Assembly (NCBI GenBank): GCA_002869685.1
Contig: PKUE01000169.1
Location: 1,576-55,984, forward strand
DNA: 54,409 nucleotides
Source: Desulfuromonas sp.
GTDB lineage: Bacteria; Desulfobacterota; Desulfuromonadia; Desulfuromonadales; Desulfuromonadaceae
Reading direction: 5' to 3'
This document shows positions 17,463 to 27,655 of this stretch, in pieces (position 1 is the first letter of the stretch; every line of letters starts with the position of its first letter). Both the position numbers and the translations under genes were made by a program. The notes below the pieces were generated by a model that saw only the letters and a list, made by a program, of their open reading frames with translations, had not been told where the DNA came from and ran no database searches.

Positions 17463-18352
17463 AGCCACGCCGGATCGACCACCTGGTGGCGCTGTTCAGC
17501 CACCTGTGTGCGCTAACACTCCTGCTGCTGATGGTAACCCTGGTCGGCTACCTGCTTTACCGGGGTCATCACACCATTGACCGCGAACTGTTTTTTGGCT
17601 GGGCCGATCCCTGGCAGGCCCTGACTTTTCAGCGCCAGGTCTTTGACGGTCTTTTTCCGGCCCTGATCGGCACCACCCTGCTGGTCGGGCTGGCGATCCT
17701 TATCGCCGCACCGATCGGACTGGCCGCGGGCATCTACCTGGCCGAATACGCCCGCGGCACCACCAGAACGGTGCTCAACCTGCTGTTCGACCTGCTCAGC
17801 GCCATCCCCTCCATCGTCATCGGTCTGTTCGGGTTGGCCGTAGCCATTGTTCTGCACCGTTGGTTTCCGGGCCGTTTTGGCCCTTGCCTGTTGCTTTCCG
17901 CCCTGTGTCTGGCATTGCTGGTGTTACCCTATCTGATCCGTGCCACCCAGAACGCTCTCGAATCCATCGATCCACAAATCCGCCAAAGCGGGCGCAGCAT
18001 GGGTGCCAGCAAGTTACAGAATCTGTTCTACATCCTGCTGCCCCATCGCCTGCCCGAACTGACCAGCGGTCTGATTCTCGCCATTGGTCGCTGCGCTGAA
18101 GACACGGCGGTGATTATGCTCACTGGTGTGGTGGCCACAGCAGGTGTGCCCCATTCCATTTTGCAGAATTATGAGGCCATCCCGTTTTACATCTACACCG
18201 TGGCATCGCAATATACCGATGCTACCGAATTGAATCGCGGATTTTCAGCCGCCCTGATTCTGATCACTCTGTGCTGCGGCCTGTTTCTGCTGGCCTTTTT
18301 CATTCAACACCACCTGCAACGCCGTCTGCTTTTTCGTCAGGAGAAGCCATGA
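17459..18352 (+). CDS. pstA: Phosphate ABC transporter permease PstA
   Basis: The 297-residue membrane protein shows the PstA signature AAPIGLAAGIYLAEYA, LLSAIPSIVIGLFG and the coupling helix QSGRSMGASKLQNLFYILLPHRLPELTSGLILAIGRCAEDTA. It forms the translocation path with PstC. It overlaps pstC and pstB by four bases at either end, consistent with coupled translation. Confidence 0.93.
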   Translation: MKPRRIDHLVALFSHLCALTLLLLMVTLVGYLLYRGHHTIDRELFFGWADPWQALTFQRQVFDGLFPALIGTTLLVGLAILIAAPIGLAAGIYLAEYARGTTRTVLNLLFDLLSAIPSIVIGLFGLAVAIVLHRWFPGRFGPCLLLSALCLALLVLPYLIRATQNALESIDPQIRQSGRSMGASKLQNLFYILLPHRLPELTSGLILAIGRCAEDTAVIMLTGVVATAGVPHSILQNYEAIPFYIYTVASQYTDATELNRGFSAALILITLCCGLFLLAFFIQHHLQRRLLFRQEKP

Positions 18353-19056
18353 ACCCCCGTGAAAAAATCCGCCTGAGCAACCTCAATTTTTTCTATGGCA
18401 AAAAGCCGATTCTCAGAGATATCTGTCTGACAGTTTACCCAGGGGAGATCACGGCAATCTGCGGACCGTCCGGCAGCGGAAAATCAACCCTGCTCACGGT
18501 ATTCAACGCACTGTGGAAGGATGACGAACACGCCAGGGTACACGGGACCGCATGCCTGTCACTGGATGGACAACACTGCAATCTATTGCACCCGGAGATT
18601 ACCCTGGAAACGCTGCGGCGGCGGGTGGGGATGGTGTTCCAAACGCCCAATCCCCTGCCGATGAGCATTCAGGCCAATGTTGCCTTTCCCCTGAAACTGG
18701 CAGGAGAAAAGATGTCGCCGCAGGTGGCCGGTCAGGTGGAAAACGTGCTGCGTCGGGTTCATTTGTGGGAAGAGGTCAAAGACCGCCTTCATCATGATGC
18801 CCGTCAGCTTTCCGGCGGCCAGCAGCAACGACTGTGCATGGCCCGCAGCCTGATACTGGAACCGGACGTCCTGCTGCTCGACGAACCGACATCCTCCCTC
18901 GACCCGGAGGCATCACAGCATATTGAGGCGCTGATGGTGGAACTGAAGCCGTTGTGCACCCAGATTCTAATCTCCCACGATCCGCTGCAGGTGCAACGCA
19001 TTGCCGATCGGCATCATTTCCTCCACCAGGGGCGGTTAGTCACACAGCCGCACTAG
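18349..19056 (+). CDS. pstB: Phosphate ABC transporter ATPase PstB
   Basis: The 235-residue ATPase has Walker [11 protein letters not shown]-loop [11 protein letters not shown], signature [13 protein letters not shown], Walker [14 protein letters not shown] and the switch histidine in ISHD. The Q-loop NPLPM with FYGKKPI near the N-terminus is PstB-like. The ATG at 18349 overlaps the pstA stop; an upstream in-frame ATG lies inside pstA and lacks a ribosome site. The TAG stop shares the four bases CTAG with the stop of the convergent msrAB gene, so there is no room for a terminator between them. Confidence 0.93.
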   Translation: MNPREKIRLSNLNFFYGKKPILRDICLTVYPGEITAICGPSGSGKSTLLTVFNALWKDDEHARVHGTACLSLDGQHCNLLHPEITLETLRRRVGMVFQTPNPLPMSIQANVAFPLKLAGEKMSPQVAGQVENVLRRVHLWEEVKDRLHHDARQLSGGQQQRLCMARSLILEPDVLLLDEPTSSLDPEASQHIEALMVELKPLCTQILISHDPLQVQRIADRHHFLHQGRLVTQPH

Positions 19057-20162
19057 GGTGCGGCATCCGGATCCACCAGCTTAATCCACTCGGCATAGCC
19101 CTCTTCGGCCATTTTTTCCAGCGCAATAAAACGTAACGCGGCCGAATTGATGCAATAGCGCAACCCGGTGGGCGGCGGACCATCTTCAAAAACATGGCCA
19201 AGATGGGAATCCGCCAGCCGACTGCGTACTTCCGTGCGGACGATAAACAGCTTGCGATCCTTCTTCTCGACCAGGGCCTCTTCTGTTATCGGCCGATAGA
19301 AACTTGGCCAGCCGGTACCGGAGTCAAACTTGTGCCGCGAACTGAACAGCGGTTCGCCGGAAACCACGTCAACATAGAGGCCGGGCAGCTTTTGACCATC
19401 ATAGGCATTATCAAAGGGGGGTTCGGTCCCTTCGTGCTGGGTCACTTTATACTGCAGCGCCGTCAGGCGTTCCTTCAATTCAGCATCACTTGGTTTGCGG
19501 AAGGATTCCGCGCGTTGTTCCCAGGAAACTGCAGAGGTTGCAGGAGAGGGAGTCACAGTCCGCTCCTTTCCCCAGACCTGATCCAGATACTGATCACGCC
19601 CGGAATGATAGCGATAGCTGGCGTAACGCGCCGATGAGCGGCGGTAAAATTCCTGATGGTACTCTTCAGCAGGGTAAAAGGCCGTGAAGGGCCGGATCTG
19701 CGTCACGATGGCGGACGGGTAACGTTCGCTTGCCTCCAGGGCGGCTTTCGACCGTTCGGCAACCTCACGTTGGGCATCGTTGTGATAAAAAATAGCACTG
19801 CGATAATGCTGGCCGCGATCAACAAACTGACCACCGTTATCCGTCGGATCAATCTGCCGCCAGTAAATCTCCAGCAACGTCGCATAGTCCACTTTATCGG
19901 GATCAAAGGTGACCTGGATCGATTCCAGATGGGAGGTCTGCCCGGAGGCCACCTGCTCATAACTCGGATCAGCTTGCTCACCACCACTGTAACCGGAAAC
20001 AACCTCTGTCACCCCGTCAAGGGCGTCAAATGGCGCTTCCATACACCAGAAGCAACCACCGGCAAAGGTGGCTTTTTCGCTGCGGGTAACTGCCGCCAAC
20101 ACCTGCGGAACGGGCAACAACACCAACAGCCAGGTCATAACGGATAAATAACGTTTCAACAT
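19053..20162 (-). CDS. msrAB: Exported peptide-methionine sulfoxide reductase MsrA-MsrB fusion
   Basis: The 369-residue protein has a signal peptide ([16 protein letters not shown]), an MsrA domain with the catalytic [12 protein letters not shown] and an MsrB domain with [13 protein letters not shown] and the resolving/catalytic motif [11 protein letters not shown]. It repairs both S and R methionine sulfoxides, here in the periplasm. The zinc cysteines found in many MsrB proteins are not evident. GGAGG five bases upstream fits the ATG. An inverted repeat lies just upstream at 20181-20198. Confidence 0.94.
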   Translation of the reverse strand: MLKRYLSVMTWLLVLLPVPQVLAAVTRSEKATFAGGCFWCMEAPFDALDGVTEVVSGYSGGEQADPSYEQVASGQTSHLESIQVTFDPDKVDYATLLEIYWRQIDPTDNGGQFVDRGQHYRSAIFYHNDAQREVAERSKAALEASERYPSAIVTQIRPFTAFYPAEEYHQEFYRRSSARYASYRYHSGRDQYLDQVWGKERTVTPSPATSAVSWEQRAESFRKPSDAELKERLTALQYKVTQHEGTEPPFDNAYDGQKLPGLYVDVVSGEPLFSSRHKFDSGTGWPSFYRPITEEALVEKKDRKLFIVRTEVRSRLADSHLGHVFEDGPPPTGLRYCINSAALRFIALEKMAEEGYAEWIKLVDPDAAP

Positions 20163-20180
20163 AGCATCCTCCTCTACGGA

Positions 20181-20198
20181 CTATACCAACCAGTATAG
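20181..20198. promoter_or_regulatory. Inverted repeat in the msrAB promoter region
   Basis: CTATAC and GTATAG flank a six-base spacer 19 bp upstream of the msrAB start. The right arm overlaps a possible minus-strand -10 box (TATACT), so it could be a repressor operator. Confidence 0.35.
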
Positions 20199-20275
20199 AC
20201 AACTATTTTAGTCATCAAAGCAAAAGTTGATCAAACAACGATTTCCAGCCAAAGGCGCACCGCGCCGAACGTAGA

Positions 20276-21295
20276 TTACACAGTGGTGATATCGTGATAG
20301 AACACGCACCGGTTGCGCCCCTGTGCTTTAGCAGCGTACAAGGCCTGATCGGCACGACTGTAGAGGTCGTCAGGAGAGAGATTTTCTTCGGGAAGATGCA
20401 GATAAACCCCGATGGAGGTGGTCACCTTGCCATAAGGGAGATTTTTGCGGTGATCGATATTCATATCCTCAATGGCCGCCAGCAGGTTTTCCATCATCAA
20501 CGGCACGTCCTGAGAATCGTCTATGGCGTATAACACCAGGAATTCTTCTCCGCCCATGCGAAAGACAAAGTCACCAGCACGGGCCAGCTGGTTTTTCAGT
20601 ACCGTTGCCAGCTTGACCAACAACTCATCCCCTTTGAGATGGCCGTAGGTATCGTTGTATTTTTTGAAATAATCAAGGTCGAGCATGGCATAGACCAGCT
20701 TCTTGCCATCCCGACGGGCCCGCTGCATCTCATTGACAATAGTCTGATTGTAATACCCGCGGTTATACAGGCCGGTCAACGGATCTGTAACCGACAGAAT
20801 GAGGGTCTTTTCCAACAACGCTTCGGAGTGTTTCAACTCGCCAAGGTCAATATCCAGACAATAGATTTCAACGTCGCCATTCCCCGTTCGAATCAGAACA
20901 TGCTGGGAATAGACCGGCACCTCTGATCCATTTTTATGGCGCCGCACCACCTCGATGGCCGGCATGACACAGCCCTCTTCGAGCCAGGACTCAAGGCGGT
21001 GTACCGCAGCATGGCGCATCTCAGCCGGAATGAATAACTCTTCCCAGGTCCGGCCAAGCACTTCGTCACGGGCATAGCCGTAAAGCTCTTCACAATAACG
21101 GTTCCAGTAGATCAACTCGCGATTTCGGCTGTAACCCTGCACGGCAATATGGGGCGTTTTATCAAACAGATCGCGAAACATCCGTGTCGTTGCATCACGC
21201 TGCTCCATGATCCGCTGATTTTCAGCCGCCAGGCGCTGGTTCTCCAAACGCAGTTTGTTCAATTCGATTTTAAGATCCCGCTGCTGATCCACCAT
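20276..21295 (-). CDS. PAS-GGDEF diguanylate cyclase
   Basis: The 339-residue protein begins with a coiled coil (LNKLRLENQRLAAENQRIMEQ), then a PAS domain with LIYWNRYCEELYGYARDEVLGRTWEEL, then a GGDEF domain whose active site reads RMGGEEFLVL. It probably makes c-di-GMP from two GTP in response to a signal sensed by PAS. It has no membrane segment and should be cytosolic. I see no RXXD inhibitory site with certainty. The neighbours do not indicate its target. Confidence 0.92.
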   Translation of the reverse strand: MVDQQRDLKIELNKLRLENQRLAAENQRIMEQRDATTRMFRDLFDKTPHIAVQGYSRNRELIYWNRYCEELYGYARDEVLGRTWEELFIPAEMRHAAVHRLESWLEEGCVMPAIEVVRRHKNGSEVPVYSQHVLIRTGNGDVEIYCLDIDLGELKHSEALLEKTLILSVTDPLTGLYNRGYYNQTIVNEMQRARRDGKKLVYAMLDLDYFKKYNDTYGHLKGDELLVKLATVLKNQLARAGDFVFRMGGEEFLVLYAIDDSQDVPLMMENLLAAIEDMNIDHRKNLPYGKVTTSIGVYLHLPEENLSPDDLYSRADQALYAAKAQGRNRCVFYHDITTV

Positions 21296-21412
21296 GACCG
21301 CCTTCCCAGAATTGAGCTTAGCTAATAAACTCTAACAGGAAAATTAGTCAGCGCAATCGCCCGTCATGACATTTTATCTGCTGCCCGGAAACAGGAGAAA
21401 AACCACGTTAAA

Positions 21413-22081
21413 TCAAGACTGTTCCTCCAGTGTGCGGATAAAGCGATCCGCTTCATCAACCGCCGCTTCCAGCTCCTGGACCAGGGTCGCAACATCGCTG
21501 CGCACCCGTTTCAATTCACTGCCCAGAGCGGCAACGGCACGGGCATTGAGGTTGTGTTTGAGATACAGCACCTGATCGCGTAACGGTATCAGCACAGGTT
21601 CAATTTTGGCTTCGGCCCGCCGCATCTGCTTGACCAGCTGATCACAGCGTTGCCGGGTGGTTTTAAGCTGTTGTTCACTGGAGCGCCGCAATGAGGCGTT
21701 ATTGTATTGGCCCAGCTCCTCCTGCCACTCGTCAAACAGAGCTTCGGCAACATCTTCCACCGCATCGATCCGCTCACCGAGCTCATCGGCGCGTGCTTCG
21801 CTGCGGTCAAGAACATCTTTGAGTTCACGGTAGGTTTCTTCGAGTTCGCCACCATCGTAGTTGGTCACGGCCAGAAAGGTATCCAGAGCCGATTGGAACT
21901 GTTCTTTGGTGTCCTGCTGCGCCTCGCGGGCATCTTCAACCCGGCTGATGAGAATATCGCGTTTGTGAATGCCCACTTTCTCCATGGCTGAAAAATACAT
22001 ACTCTGGCAGCCACTCAGCAGTAGCGTCACCACGACAACAGTACCCAGCATCATGCGATACGCAATCATTGTTTTGTGCAT
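21413..22081 (-). CDS. DUF2959-family lipoprotein, coiled-coil
   Basis: The 222-residue protein has a lipobox (LLLSGCQS) and then a long, charged, almost wholly helical region starting YFSAMEKVGIHKRDILISRVEDAREAQ, which is the DUF2959 signature. The function of the family is not established. GGAGGAG just upstream of the ATG is a good ribosome-binding site. It lies 36 bp after priA on the same strand. Confidence 0.82.
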   Translation of the reverse strand: MHKTMIAYRMMLGTVVVVTLLLSGCQSMYFSAMEKVGIHKRDILISRVEDAREAQQDTKEQFQSALDTFLAVTNYDGGELEETYRELKDVLDRSEARADELGERIDAVEDVAEALFDEWQEELGQYNNASLRRSSEQQLKTTRQRCDQLVKQMRRAEAKIEPVLIPLRDQVLYLKHNLNARAVAALGSELKRVRSDVATLVQELEAAVDEADRFIRTLEEQS

Positions 22082-22117
22082 TTACTCCTCCATTTATCCA
22101 GATCAAACAGCAGAAAA

Positions 22118-24319
22118 TCACATCATATCCGCTGGATCCACATCGATAGCCAGCGTTACCGTGGCCGGAAACAATTTGCGCCATTGGCCACTCTGATTGA
22201 GCAAGATGCGCAGAGCCGCACGACTCTGCGCCTTGAGCAGAATCTGCATGCGGTAGCGGTTGCGCAAGCGGTACAACGGACAGGCGGCCGGCCCCAGCAC
22301 CTCGACATCGGCTGCCGTCATCAACTGCTCTGCCAGCCGTTCGGCACAGCCACTCACGGCGTCGCGATCCAAGCCGGAAACGACCAAATTCACCAGATAA
22401 CCATAGGGGGGATAAAGCAGCAACTGGCGCATGGGCAGCTCCAGCTCGACAAAGCGCAGATAATCATGGGAGACCGCGCACTCGAGTACCGGGCTGTCAG
22501 GCGCATAGGTCTGCACCAACACCTCCCCTTTCAGATCACCACGTCCCGCCCGGCCAGCCACCTGGGCCAGTAACGAGAAACTGCGCTCGGCGGCGCGAAA
22601 ATCGGGAAAGTTGAGGGCAGCATCCGCATCGAGAATCCCCACCAGGGTGACAGCCCCAAAATCATGCCCCTTGGCAATCATCTGTGTCCCAACCAGAATA
22701 TCAACATCTCCGGCTTCCATGCGGGTCACCAGCTGTTGCTGCGCCCCTTTGGCTGCGGTGGAATCGCGATCCATCCTGGCAATACGTGCGGTGGGAAAAC
22801 GCTCGCTCAACTCAGCGGCTAATCGCTCGGTCCCCATCCCCTCCGGTTCCATGGCCGCACCGCCGCAATGGGGGCAGCTGTCCTGCGGTGTCTGGACAAA
22901 ATCACAGTAATGGCAACGCAGCGTCGCGGCCTGACGATGCCAGGTCAGGGTGATGTCACAATTGGGGCAACGATAACTGCCGCCGCAATCGCGGCACAGC
23001 AGAAAGGGGGAGAAGCCACGTCGATTGAGGAGCAGCAGGCTTTGCTCTCCCCGCTCCAGCCGCAGGGTCAACGCATCAATCAGCGGCTGAGACAGGCCAT
23101 CCTCCACCTCCGCCTCGCGCATGTCGATCAGCGTGACCTCGGGCAACACCCGATCACCAATGCGGCAGGGCAGGCTCAACCCGGTCAGCGCTCCCTGCTG
23201 CATACGGTAAAAGCTGGTGAGCGACGGCGTCGCACTGCCCAGAACCACCGGCACCTGTTCCATCTGCCCACGCAACAGGGCCATGTCGCGGCCATGATAG
23301 CGAAAGCCTTCCCCCTGTTTGTAACTGTCGTCATGTTCCTCATCGACAACGATCATCCCCAGGCGGCGTAACGGGGCAAACACAGCCGACCGCGCGCCGA
23401 TAACAATTGCGATCTCATCGCGGATAATCGCCCGCCACATGTCATAGCGTTCCGCTGCGGACAATCCAGAGTGCAAGACACCAATGCGCACCCCCTGCTG
23501 CTCGAAGCGGGAACGGAAGCGGGCAACCAGTTGTGGCGTCAGGGCGATTTCCGGCACCAGCACCAGAGCCTGACGTCCGGCGGCTACCACCGCGTCAATG
23601 CTGTGCAAATACACTTCGGTCTTGCCACTGCCGGTGATGCCATGCAGCAAAAACGGTTGGAACTGGCCAGCGTTCAAACCTTCGACCACAGCCGCCACCG
23701 CCTGAAGCTGCTGTTCACTCAGCTCGGGAGCCCGATCATCCTCCACGCTGACACCGCCAAACGGGTCACGGGACGATTCCTGTTCCAAACTGTTCACCAC
23801 GCCCAATGATTCCAGTCGTTTCAAGACCGGATGAGGATTGGAAAAGTGGTCTCGCAACACGGCCAGGTCAACCGGTTGATGTTGCTGAATAAAGGAAAAA
23901 ATCTGCTGCTGTACGGCACCACGCAACCGCGTCGGTGTGTCACTGCACCGGTAAACCCGGGTGTGAAGAATTTTCGGCGCCCCCTGCAGTGAACCAAGAC
24001 CGGCAGGCAGGGCGGTTTTCAATGTCAACCCGAACGGGTGGATGTAATACTGGCTCGCCCGTTCAACAAAACGTAACAGCGGCTCGGTCAATAATGGCTC
24101 GTCATCCAGCACCGCGTCAATCGCCTTGAGACGGGTCAGATCCTGTTCAGCAGCGACCGCTTTGACGGCGACCACCACTCCGACGGCATGACGTCGTCCC
24201 AACGGAACCTTGACCCGCACGCCCGGCACAACACTGTCGGCCTGCGTTTGCGGCAACAGATAGCTGAGCGCACGGGGTAACGGAGCCAGAATGGCAACTT
24301 CGGCATAACGGCTGGTCAC
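22118..24319 (-). CDS. priA: Primosomal helicase PriA
   Basis: The 733-residue helicase restarts stalled forks. It has the DNA-binding N-terminus (VPGVRVKVPLGRRHAVGVVV), Walker A HGITGSGKTEVY, DEEH box (IVVDEEHDDSYKQGEGFRYHGRD), two zinc-binding clusters of cysteines (CRDCGGSYRCPNC, CHYCDFVQTPQDSCPHC) and helicase motifs GTQMIAKGHDF and QVAGRAGR. The start is a GTG; the first residues MTSRYAEVAILAP fit the family. It begins 7 bp after the AGCS symporter stop. Confidence 0.96.
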   Translation of the reverse strand: MTSRYAEVAILAPLPRALSYLLPQTQADSVVPGVRVKVPLGRRHAVGVVVAVKAVAAEQDLTRLKAIDAVLDDEPLLTEPLLRFVERASQYYIHPFGLTLKTALPAGLGSLQGAPKILHTRVYRCSDTPTRLRGAVQQQIFSFIQQHQPVDLAVLRDHFSNPHPVLKRLESLGVVNSLEQESSRDPFGGVSVEDDRAPELSEQQLQAVAAVVEGLNAGQFQPFLLHGITGSGKTEVYLHSIDAVVAAGRQALVLVPEIALTPQLVARFRSRFEQQGVRIGVLHSGLSAAERYDMWRAIIRDEIAIVIGARSAVFAPLRRLGMIVVDEEHDDSYKQGEGFRYHGRDMALLRGQMEQVPVVLGSATPSLTSFYRMQQGALTGLSLPCRIGDRVLPEVTLIDMREAEVEDGLSQPLIDALTLRLERGEQSLLLLNRRGFSPFLLCRDCGGSYRCPNCDITLTWHRQAATLRCHYCDFVQTPQDSCPHCGGAAMEPEGMGTERLAAELSERFPTARIARMDRDSTAAKGAQQQLVTRMEAGDVDILVGTQMIAKGHDFGAVTLVGILDADAALNFPDFRAAERSFSLLAQVAGRAGRGDLKGEVLVQTYAPDSPVLECAVSHDYLRFVELELPMRQLLLYPPYGYLVNLVVSGLDRDAVSGCAERLAEQLMTAADVEVLGPAACPLYRLRNRYRMQILLKAQSRAALRILLNQSGQWRKLFPATVTLAIDVDPADMM

Positions 24320-24326
24320 AGAGCAC

Positions 24327-25661
24327 TCATCGCTGGTCAGACGAGGAAAAATAATCGCGGGTCAACGAAACCACAACACCCGACAGGCCAATCAGGCCAA
24401 GCAGGTTAGGAATCGCCATGGCACCGTTCATAGTGTCGGAAAAATCCCAGACAAAGGCAATCTTCTGCATGGCCCCCCAGGCGATCACGGCACAAAACAG
24501 ATAGCGATACGGCACGCGAGCAGACAGACCAAACACATATTCAATGCATTGTTCACCGTAATAAGCCCAGCCGATCATGGTCGAATAGGCAAAGACCGCC
24601 AGGGCCAGGGTCACGATAATCCCACCTTGCGGCAAAGCACTCTGGAAAGCCAGAGCCGTCAGCGCGCTGGAGCTTTCGCCACTGTTCCAGACCCCGGAGG
24701 TCAAAATCACCAGGGCCGTCATGGTACAGATGACAATGGTGTCAAAAAAGACCCCGGTCATGGCCACCAGTCCCTGACGAACCGGACTGGAGGTACGGGC
24801 GGCGGCATGAGCGATCGGAGCACTGCCCAGACCGGCTTCGTTGGAAAAAACACCACGTGCCACACCGTAGCGAATGGCCATCGCCACGGTGGCTCCGGCA
24901 AAACCACCGCTACCGGCGGCGGGATTGAAGGCATGGGAGAGAATCAGGCTGAACGCCGCCGGGATCTGCGCCATGTTCATCACCAGAATCGTGCCGGCGG
25001 CAACCACATAAAGCACCGCCATCAACGGCACCAGTTTGGCGGTGACCCGGCCGATACGGTGAATACCACCAATCACGACGACAGCGGCCAGCGCCGCCAG
25101 AGCCAATCCGGTCAACGTGGGATCAACGCCAAATGTGCTTTCAAGGGCCACAGCCACTGAATTGGACTGCACCATGCTGCCGATTCCAAACGCGGCAATA
25201 CTGCCCATGACGGCAAACAGCATCCCCAGCCATTTTTGTACCAGCCCCTCGGCCAGATAACGCATCGGACCGCCCTGCATGGTGCCATCGGGCAGATGCT
25301 GACGATAGTGAACCGCCAAGACCGCTTCAGCATATTTGGTCGCCATACCGAACACCGCACACACCCACATCCAGAACACCGCACCGGGTCCACCGAGATA
25401 GATCGCCGTGGCCACCCCGGCAATATTTCCGGTACCGATGGTCGCGGCCAGCGCTGTGGTCAAGGCCTGAAATGGCGAGATATCGCCCTCGGAGCGCTCC
25501 TCATCGGGACTGTGGCTGAAAACCAGCTTCAGCGCATGAGGCAACTGGGTCAGTTGCACCCCGGCCAGCCGGACCGTGAGCAGGATACCGGTTCCCACCA
25601 GCAGGGCCAGCATGATCGGGCCCCAGACAAAGCTGTTGATACTGGACATCAGGGCAGTCAT
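24327..25661 (-). CDS. Sodium:alanine/glycine symporter (AGCS family)
   Basis: The 444-residue transporter has about ten hydrophobic helices with family stretches ATIGTGNIAGVATAIYLGGPG, MQGGPMRYLAEGL and VFSNEAGLGSAPIAHAAA. It should import alanine or glycine with Na+. The ATG at 25661 is preferred because the AAGGAGG ribosome site overlaps the more upstream GTG and ATG candidates. The gene begins 11 bp after the DAHP synthase stop and 7 bp before priA, so all three are probably one transcript, with no obvious functional logic. Confidence 0.9.
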   Translation of the reverse strand: MTALMSSINSFVWGPIMLALLVGTGILLTVRLAGVQLTQLPHALKLVFSHSPDEERSEGDISPFQALTTALAATIGTGNIAGVATAIYLGGPGAVFWMWVCAVFGMATKYAEAVLAVHYRQHLPDGTMQGGPMRYLAEGLVQKWLGMLFAVMGSIAAFGIGSMVQSNSVAVALESTFGVDPTLTGLALAALAAVVVIGGIHRIGRVTAKLVPLMAVLYVVAAGTILVMNMAQIPAAFSLILSHAFNPAAGSGGFAGATVAMAIRYGVARGVFSNEAGLGSAPIAHAAARTSSPVRQGLVAMTGVFFDTIVICTMTALVILTSGVWNSGESSSALTALAFQSALPQGGIIVTLALAVFAYSTMIGWAYYGEQCIEYVFGLSARVPYRYLFCAVIAWGAMQKIAFVWDFSDTMNGAMAIPNLLGLIGLSGVVVSLTRDYFSSSDQR

Positions 25662-25672
25662 CATTCCCTCCT

Positions 25673-26698
25673 TCACGCCGAGTTTTCAGCGGACATCAAA
25701 CAGCTTTGCAACTGCTGCAGCTCTGCCATCAAACGAGAGAATTCCGGCCCATTCAGGCTTTGAGCCCCATCGCACAACGCTTTGGCCGGGTCGTGATGAA
25801 CCTCGACCATCAAGCCATGCGCCCCGGCAACCATCGCCGCCTTCGACATCACCGGCACCAGATCACGAATGCCGGTGGCATGACTCGGATCGACGATAAT
25901 CGGCAGATGGCTCATGCTGCGCACCAAGGGCACCACCGACAGATCGAGCGTGTTGCGGGTGGCCTTTTCAAAGGTGCGAATCCCCCGTTCACACAAAATC
26001 ACCTGGTCGTTGCCCTCGGCGACGATATATTCAGCGGCGGCGAGAAATTCTTCGATGGTGGCGCTCATCCCGCGCTTGAGTAAAACCGGGTGAGACAATT
26101 TCCCCACCTCTTTGAGCAGATCGAAATTCTGCATATTGCGGGCCCCGATCTGTAACACATCGGCGTAGCGGCACACATCGTCCAATTGCCCGATGCGCAT
26201 CACTTCGGTAACTACCGGCATACCAACTTCATCACCGGCCTGACGCAACAATTTCAACCCGTCAACACCGAGGCCCTGAAACGAATGGGGACCGGTACGC
26301 GGTTTAAACGCTCCGCCGCGCAGAATGTTGGCGCCAGCCTGTTTGACTACTTTGGCGCTCTCCATCATCTGCAGTTCACTTTCGATGGAACAGGGCCCGG
26401 CCATCATCACCGGAGGTTGACCATCGCCAACCGCGACACCACCCACCTTGACCACCGTCGCCTGAGGATGAAAGTCGCGCGACACCAGTTTGTATGGTTT
26501 GCTGACATGAATCACCTCGCGCACTCCTGGCAGGTTACGGATGGTGGCATCGTCCACATAACCACGATTGCCCAACACACCAATGGCGGTGCGTTCGCTG
26601 CCGGGGATCGGTTCCGCCTGCAACCCCATATCCTTAACCGCTTGTTTGACCTGCTCTATTTCTTGCTCGTTTGCGCTGTGATGCATGACAATCAGCAT
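25673..26698 (-). CDS. aroF: 3-deoxy-7-phosphoheptulonate (DAHP) synthase, class I beta
   Basis: The 341-residue enzyme condenses phosphoenolpyruvate with erythrose 4-phosphate, the first step of aromatic synthesis. An N-terminal ferredoxin-like regulatory domain (residues 1-about 70, [17 protein letters not shown]) precedes the barrel with [45 protein letters not shown] and [16 protein letters not shown] six bases upstream fixes the ATG at 26698; in-frame codons further up belong to the divergent promoter region. Feedback control through the N-terminal domain is likely from the family. Confidence 0.95.
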   Translation of the reverse strand: MLIVMHHSANEQEIEQVKQAVKDMGLQAEPIPGSERTAIGVLGNRGYVDDATIRNLPGVREVIHVSKPYKLVSRDFHPQATVVKVGGVAVGDGQPPVMMAGPCSIESELQMMESAKVVKQAGANILRGGAFKPRTGPHSFQGLGVDGLKLLRQAGDEVGMPVVTEVMRIGQLDDVCRYADVLQIGARNMQNFDLLKEVGKLSHPVLLKRGMSATIEEFLAAAEYIVAEGNDQVILCERGIRTFEKATRNTLDLSVVPLVRSMSHLPIIVDPSHATGIRDLVPVMSKAAMVAGAHGLMVEVHHDPAKALCDGAQSLNGPEFSRLMAELQQLQSCLMSAENSA

Positions 26699-26815
26699 GC
26701 CCGCCTCCTGTGGAATAAAAACGATCACGACCACCCACAGCAGCGGGAAGCCCGATCCGGAAACATTTCCAATAAAAAAATATCCTGACAGAGTAGCGGT
26801 GACGTGCCATGAATT

Positions 26816-26830
26816 CAAGGAATTTCCTTG
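26816..26830. promoter_or_regulatory. Perfect inverted repeat between aroF and trmB
   Basis: CAAGGAA and TTCCTTG flank a single T. It lies in the 243-bp gap between the divergent aroF and trmB genes and could be an operator. Confidence 0.3.
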
Positions 26831-26941
26831 TATTGGACGCAGGTTAGCCGGATCGGAAAGCCTGCGCGACAATTGCATTTCACCCCGAGCTGTGGTAGTG
26901 TCCGATGTTTTTTTTCGTCTTCAACTTGCACGGTGGCAACC

Positions 26942-27655
26942 ATGATTACCCAACGACGTATTGAAATCACTTCACCAACCTTCATCGACGCCTGGCAACT
27001 CCCTGCCGGACAGGATCTCAATGCCCTGTTTTCCAGTCGACAACCCCTGGCTCTGGAGGTCGGTTGCGGCATCGGTGACTTCATCATCCAGCGTGCGGCC
27101 CAACAGCCCGAAGTGAACTTCCTCGCCATCGACATCTACAACAAAGGCTGCTACAAAACCTGTCGCCGGATCGATGACAGCGGCCTGACCAATATCCGCG
27201 TTATGCGCATGGAAGCCCGTTACCTGCTCAACCGTTTCGGCCAGCCCGACATGCTGTCGGCGGTTTACATCAACTGCCCCGATCCCTGGCCGAAAAAACG
27301 CCACCGTGACCGGCGGTTAGTCAACACCACCTTTTTAACCCAACTGCTCTACTACCTCAAACCGGCGGGCGATCTGTATTTTGTCACTGATGTGCTCGAC
27401 TATGCCGAGCAAGTTGCTGAGATTATTCAACCTTTGAGCGGATATGCCAATCAGCTGGCGACACCCTACGTGCTGCAACTCGACGGTTATCCGCTGTCGA
27501 AATATATGCGCCGCTTTTTGAGCCAGGACCTGCCGGTCCATTTCCAGCACCATCAACGACGTTGCGATTTCACTCTGGACCCACAGGAACTCCCCGTTAC
27601 GGAAAAGGGTTTTCGCAACCGTCACAACCTGGACAGTGAATTATGGCCTACCTAA
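26942..27655 (+). CDS. trmB: tRNA (guanine-N7)-methyltransferase TrmB
   Basis: The 237-residue enzyme methylates G46 in tRNA variable loops using SAM. The SAM-binding motif is LEVGCGIGDFI, and INCPDPWPKKRHRDRRLV is the TrmB signature. The ATG at 26942 gives the usual length; its ribosome site (GGTGG) is weak. The end overlaps the truD start by 13 bases, coupling two tRNA-modification genes. Confidence 0.94.
   Translation: MITQRRIEITSPTFIDAWQLPAGQDLNALFSSRQPLALEVGCGIGDFIIQRAAQQPEVNFLAIDIYNKGCYKTCRRIDDSGLTNIRVMRMEARYLLNRFGQPDMLSAVYINCPDPWPKKRHRDRRLVNTTFLTQLLYYLKPAGDLYFVTDVLDYAEQVAEIIQPLSGYANQLATPYVLQLDGYPLSKYMRRFLSQDLPVHFQHHQRRCDFTLDPQELPVTEKGFRNRHNLDSELWPT

Noticed and set aside
24327-26698. 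Functional operon linking DAHP synthase, the AGCS symporter and PriA
   Set aside because: Spacing suggests cotranscription, but the three functions have no evident common path, so it is not reported as a system.
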